Translations under genes and position numbers: made by a program | Virus record (IMG/VR): IMGVR_UViG_3300037343_000301 | Coordinates: 1 to 41,191 of that record | From: a virus | Direction: 5' to 3' (one strand) | DNA: 41,191 nucleotides | The notes under the pieces: model-generated | The model's input: the letters and a program-made list of their open reading frames with translations, nothing else | Told to the model about the DNA's origin: nothing | The model's database searches: none | In this document: positions 38,740 to 41,191 of the stretch, one piece after another | Position numbering within the stretch: position 1 is the first letter of the stretch | Layout: each line of letters opens with the position of its first letter

Positions 38740-40624
38740 CTCCTTCAGCTTCTTCTATACTATCTATTATCTCCTCGCTACCTAGATTGCATTCAGCACC
38801 ATATTCGACTTTAACTAGTTGTACTGTGCTAGGTTCTAATCCATATCTTACGCTTATAGGTGTTTTTATTTCTTTCCATAGATACATATGGTGTCTTACT
38901 TTCCACTTTTTCTCTGGATCTAATCCTAATATATCATCGTAGGTAAGTCTTATACTGTAGTTGTATTTCTTTATGCCATTTTTAAACAAGCTGTACCACT
39001 CTTTCAAATAGCTATTGTATGCCTGATTAGGATTTAATCCGTCCGTATCTGCAGTGTATATTTCACCAAACTTTGTACTGCTTTCAGTAAATCCCCTATA
39101 TTTTAGCAGTAGTAGAGTCAAATTATCGAAATCTCGAATTGTATATCTTATAGGCTTTTGTACTTTGGGCACAGGATATTCAGCAGTGTGAGGTCTTATG
39201 TTTACAGAGTTGGTTGTGGCACACTCTATATTCTTCTCTTCGTATCCTAATGCCACGTGTTCTGCGTTATTATTTGCGTGATTTCGATAAAACGGGTCAT
39301 TAGCTAATATGTCGTCAGAGTCATTCTTATACACAAATCTATAGTCAATAGCTGGATCTAAATCTGCGGTATTGCTATCTAGTAATTTATGAGTATAATC
39401 TACATACTTGCTTGTCTGCAACATATGTTTACGTGAGATAAATACAAGCTCATCCTTAGCATAATTGGGAACAATGCTCAAGCAAAAAAAATCTTTTAGT
39501 CCTTTTATAAAAGCACCGGAACTAATATTTGGAAGGTGATTAGTCGCTTTTATATCCGCATATAGAGCAGCTCCACTTTTAGATATGTTTGCATACTTAA
39601 CACGTATATCATTAGGTATCATGTTGGATGGACTGAAATAGAAGTAGGGATTTTCAGCATCAAAATCAAAGTAAAAGCCGGACGTAGCTACTAGTGCGTA
39701 TAAGCCACCTGTTGGTGTATATATCTTAGTAGCAAAAGCAGTTAGAAAGTTAACTACATGCACTTTCCCGTCCGCATCTATATCAGATGAGTGTACCGTA
39801 TACTCCACATCGTTATGTGTGGAATTACCGGAACTGTTCATACCATATATTTTAGCTGATACCACATCTCCCACAGCGATATCAAAAGTTTCTCGACTGG
39901 GTATAACAAAGTCTAAACCCGCTCCATTTTTGCGTATCTCGAATATAAAATTTATGGCATCTAGATTTATCACAGTATTATTATAGATGATCATATCATC
40001 TATAGTTTCCAGCCAGTCGCCTGCAATATGGAGAGTAGATATTTGACTCACTACTTCGTTAAGTATATATCTGAGACCATACTGAGGACTTAGCACATCT
40101 ACTCTCACATTAGTAGAATCTATCAGTTCCTGGTTAATGAACAAACCTTCCTGACCTAGGTACTTTTCGCCATTGATTGCTTTTACAGCTGTCGCATCTA
40201 GGTTATATATTAGTGGAAAAACAAAGTTAAATTTGGATAGTCCTCCTGTGTTAGCGTCACCTTTGGCTATACTTCCTAATGATACTGGTGTATTGGGCCA
40301 ATTTAGTTGTGTAATTTTCTCATCTAGATTTAGCTTATATATATCTGAGGATAGACTTACATCGTAATCATCATCAGATATTCTTAGTATATGGAGATTT
40401 GCAGACATAAATAGTCTACCATCTACATAAAGAGTAGCTTTACTCGCCAATTTTGCGTCACCTAGGATACGCTCATTTGCTGGAGTCTTTGGTATACTGA
40501 AATTGTAGCTACGATCTACCTCTATTTTAACATCCTCTGCAAATAATGGGTTAACCCTCACCCATTCTATCCTTGTACTATCCTTCAGCTGCAAGTCGCC
40601 CTTTGGCGTGTTCAGTCTTATCAT
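38732..40624 (-). CDS. Large tail-tip / baseplate protein (630 aa)
   Basis: This is a 630-residue protein, beta-rich through most of its length, with no membrane span. It follows the circle-spanning 204-residue gene (ATGA overlap). A large beta-rich protein downstream of the tape measure is usually the distal tail, hub or tail-associated lysin. No lysin motif was seen. The C-terminus is acidic (EEIIDSIEEAEGGE). The assignment to the tail tip rests on size, composition and position. Confidence 0.7.
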   Translation of the reverse strand: MIRLNTPKGDLQLKDSTRIEWVRVNPLFAEDVKIEVDRSYNFSIPKTPANERILGDAKLASKATLYVDGRLFMSANLHILRISDDDYDVSLSSDIYKLNLDEKITQLNWPNTPVSLGSIAKGDANTGGLSKFNFVFPLIYNLDATAVKAINGEKYLGQEGLFINQELIDSTNVRVDVLSPQYGLRYILNEVVSQISTLHIAGDWLETIDDMIIYNNTVINLDAINFIFEIRKNGAGLDFVIPSRETFDIAVGDVVSAKIYGMNSSGNSTHNDVEYTVHSSDIDADGKVHVVNFLTAFATKIYTPTGGLYALVATSGFYFDFDAENPYFYFSPSNMIPNDIRVKYANISKSGAALYADIKATNHLPNISSGAFIKGLKDFFCLSIVPNYAKDELVFISRKHMLQTSKYVDYTHKLLDSNTADLDPAIDYRFVYKNDSDDILANDPFYRNHANNNAEHVALGYEEKNIECATTNSVNIRPHTAEYPVPKVQKPIRYTIRDFDNLTLLLLKYRGFTESSTKFGEIYTADTDGLNPNQAYNSYLKEWYSLFKNGIKKYNYSIRLTYDDILGLDPEKKWKVRHHMYLWKEIKTPISVRYGLEPSTVQLVKVEYGAECNLGSEEIIDSIEEAEGGE

Positions 40625-41191
40625 ATGTATTCTGCCACTCTACCGGTAAAACCTCCTGCATATATATCAGCAGCTCTATTGCCAAACTCCACACCTCCAC
40701 TTATGGCTATAGGTAGTAGTTTGCCATCTTCTAAAAGGTACACAGTTTCGCTGTGTCCCAGTTCATTAAGCCACTGGGCCTCTACGTCTCTCTTATAGCC
40801 TGTCTTGAAATCATAAACCAGATCGCTTACCGTTTTAGCATTTATATATCTAGGACTAGTGTTAGTCTTCCACGGCATCCTTGCTTGTATAGCTTCTATA
40901 GATGCACTGTCACTTTTTATGGATCTAGTGCCTGTAAATCTGGATGTTTCCCAGTTGCCTAACTTCCCTAAGAACACAAGATTGCATTCATCTATGTAAA
41001 TAGCGTGATCTACATAGTAGGTTCTTTTCTCACTCACTTGATTGGTATCTGATTCTAACCAAACCTCATATTTATATACCTGCAGCCATTTCGCGTGTCC
41101 AGCTAATCCTATCTGAGTAGGACCTGTGCCCCAACACGCGACTTGCTTAGAACCGTTACTGCCATCTAGCTCATTTGCAGTCCCAGTGATA
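40621..41191 (-). CDS. 3' part of 204-aa tail-tip protein that spans the window ends
   Basis: This segment continues the gene that starts at base 44. The frame is open from base 41190 leftwards, so the GTG at 41037 is not the true start. The full protein has 204 residues. It is rich in glycine and aromatic residues, with no signal peptide or membrane segment. Its stop overlaps the ATG of the 630-residue gene as ATGA, so the two are probably translationally coupled. The gene lies between a 184-residue gene and the 630-residue tail protein, downstream of the tape measure, which fits a tail-tip structural protein. No homologous family was recognised. Confidence 0.85.
   Translation of the reverse strand, partial: ITGTANELDGSNGSKQVACWGTGPTQIGLAGHAKWLQVYKYEVWLESDTNQVSEKRTYYVDHAIYIDECNLVFLGKLGNWETSRFTGTRSIKSDSASIEAIQARMPWKTNTSPRYINAKTVSDLVYDFKTGYKRDVEAQWLNELGHSETVYLLEDGKLLPIAISGGVEFGNRAADIYAGGFTGRVAEYI

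Noticed and set aside
40621-41037. 138-residue protein starting at GTG 41037
   Set aside because: The frame is open far upstream and continues across the window ends to ATG 44. The GTG is internal.

Overview
The window reads as the complete circular genome (41,191 bp) of a temperate, tailed, siphovirus-like dsDNA phage of a Bacteroidota host, most likely a flavobacterium. The circle is seen directly: a gene starting at base 44 on the minus strand runs off base 1 and continues in frame from base 41191 to 40621, giving one 204-residue protein. The host group is inferred from several exact TAnnTTTG promoter boxes placed at or just before start codons, from the lack of strong Shine-Dalgarno sites, from Bacteroidota-type phage protein families (portal, integrase, TerL, tail fibre C-terminus, SHOCT secreted protein) and from a low G+C content.

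Layout. (1) 33.1-35.3 kb is the lysogeny region: divergent small HTH regulators around a palindromic operator region, then an attP site (tRNA 3' end plus its terminator, flanked by paired AGCGACAGT repeats) and a tyrosine integrase. (2) 33.4 down to 27.0 kb, minus strand, is the early operon: small proteins, a tRNA-like element, a zinc ribbon, an ASCH-like protein, a DUF7220-like membrane protein and a DnaG primase fused to a helicase. (3) 22.4-27.0 kb is accessory: a plus-strand cassette with a complete MmeI-type (type IIL) restriction-modification enzyme and an unknown protein, beside an origin-like repeat region and a very long structured hairpin. (4) From 21.45 kb leftwards through base 1 and round to 35.6 kb, minus strand, is the late region: head (ClpP-like protease, major capsid protein, small head/tail proteins), portal and connector, tail fibre, lysis (membrane proteins, amidase, u-spanin), regulators, tape measure, tail tip, a phospholipase D-like protein and finally the terminase. 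Three head-completion-like genes (14.7-16.2 kb) and two secreted accessory genes (5.2 and 6.2 kb) lie on the plus strand inside this block.

The least expected content is non-coding. A discrete structured small RNA (16.42-16.53 kb) has its own promoter, crossing helices and a terminator whose U-tract abuts the next start codon. A second promoter/hairpin/terminator/small-ORF unit lies at 6.56-6.77 kb. A cloverleaf-like RNA without a readable anticodon (32.62-32.73 kb) is followed by the same terminator-then-ORF arrangement. A 197-nt rod with about 56 collinear base pairs lies at 22.50-22.70 kb. These, with the attP architecture and the phage-borne restriction enzyme, are the main points for follow-up.

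All functional calls rest on reading translated motifs and nucleotide patterns by eye. No database search or folding program was run.
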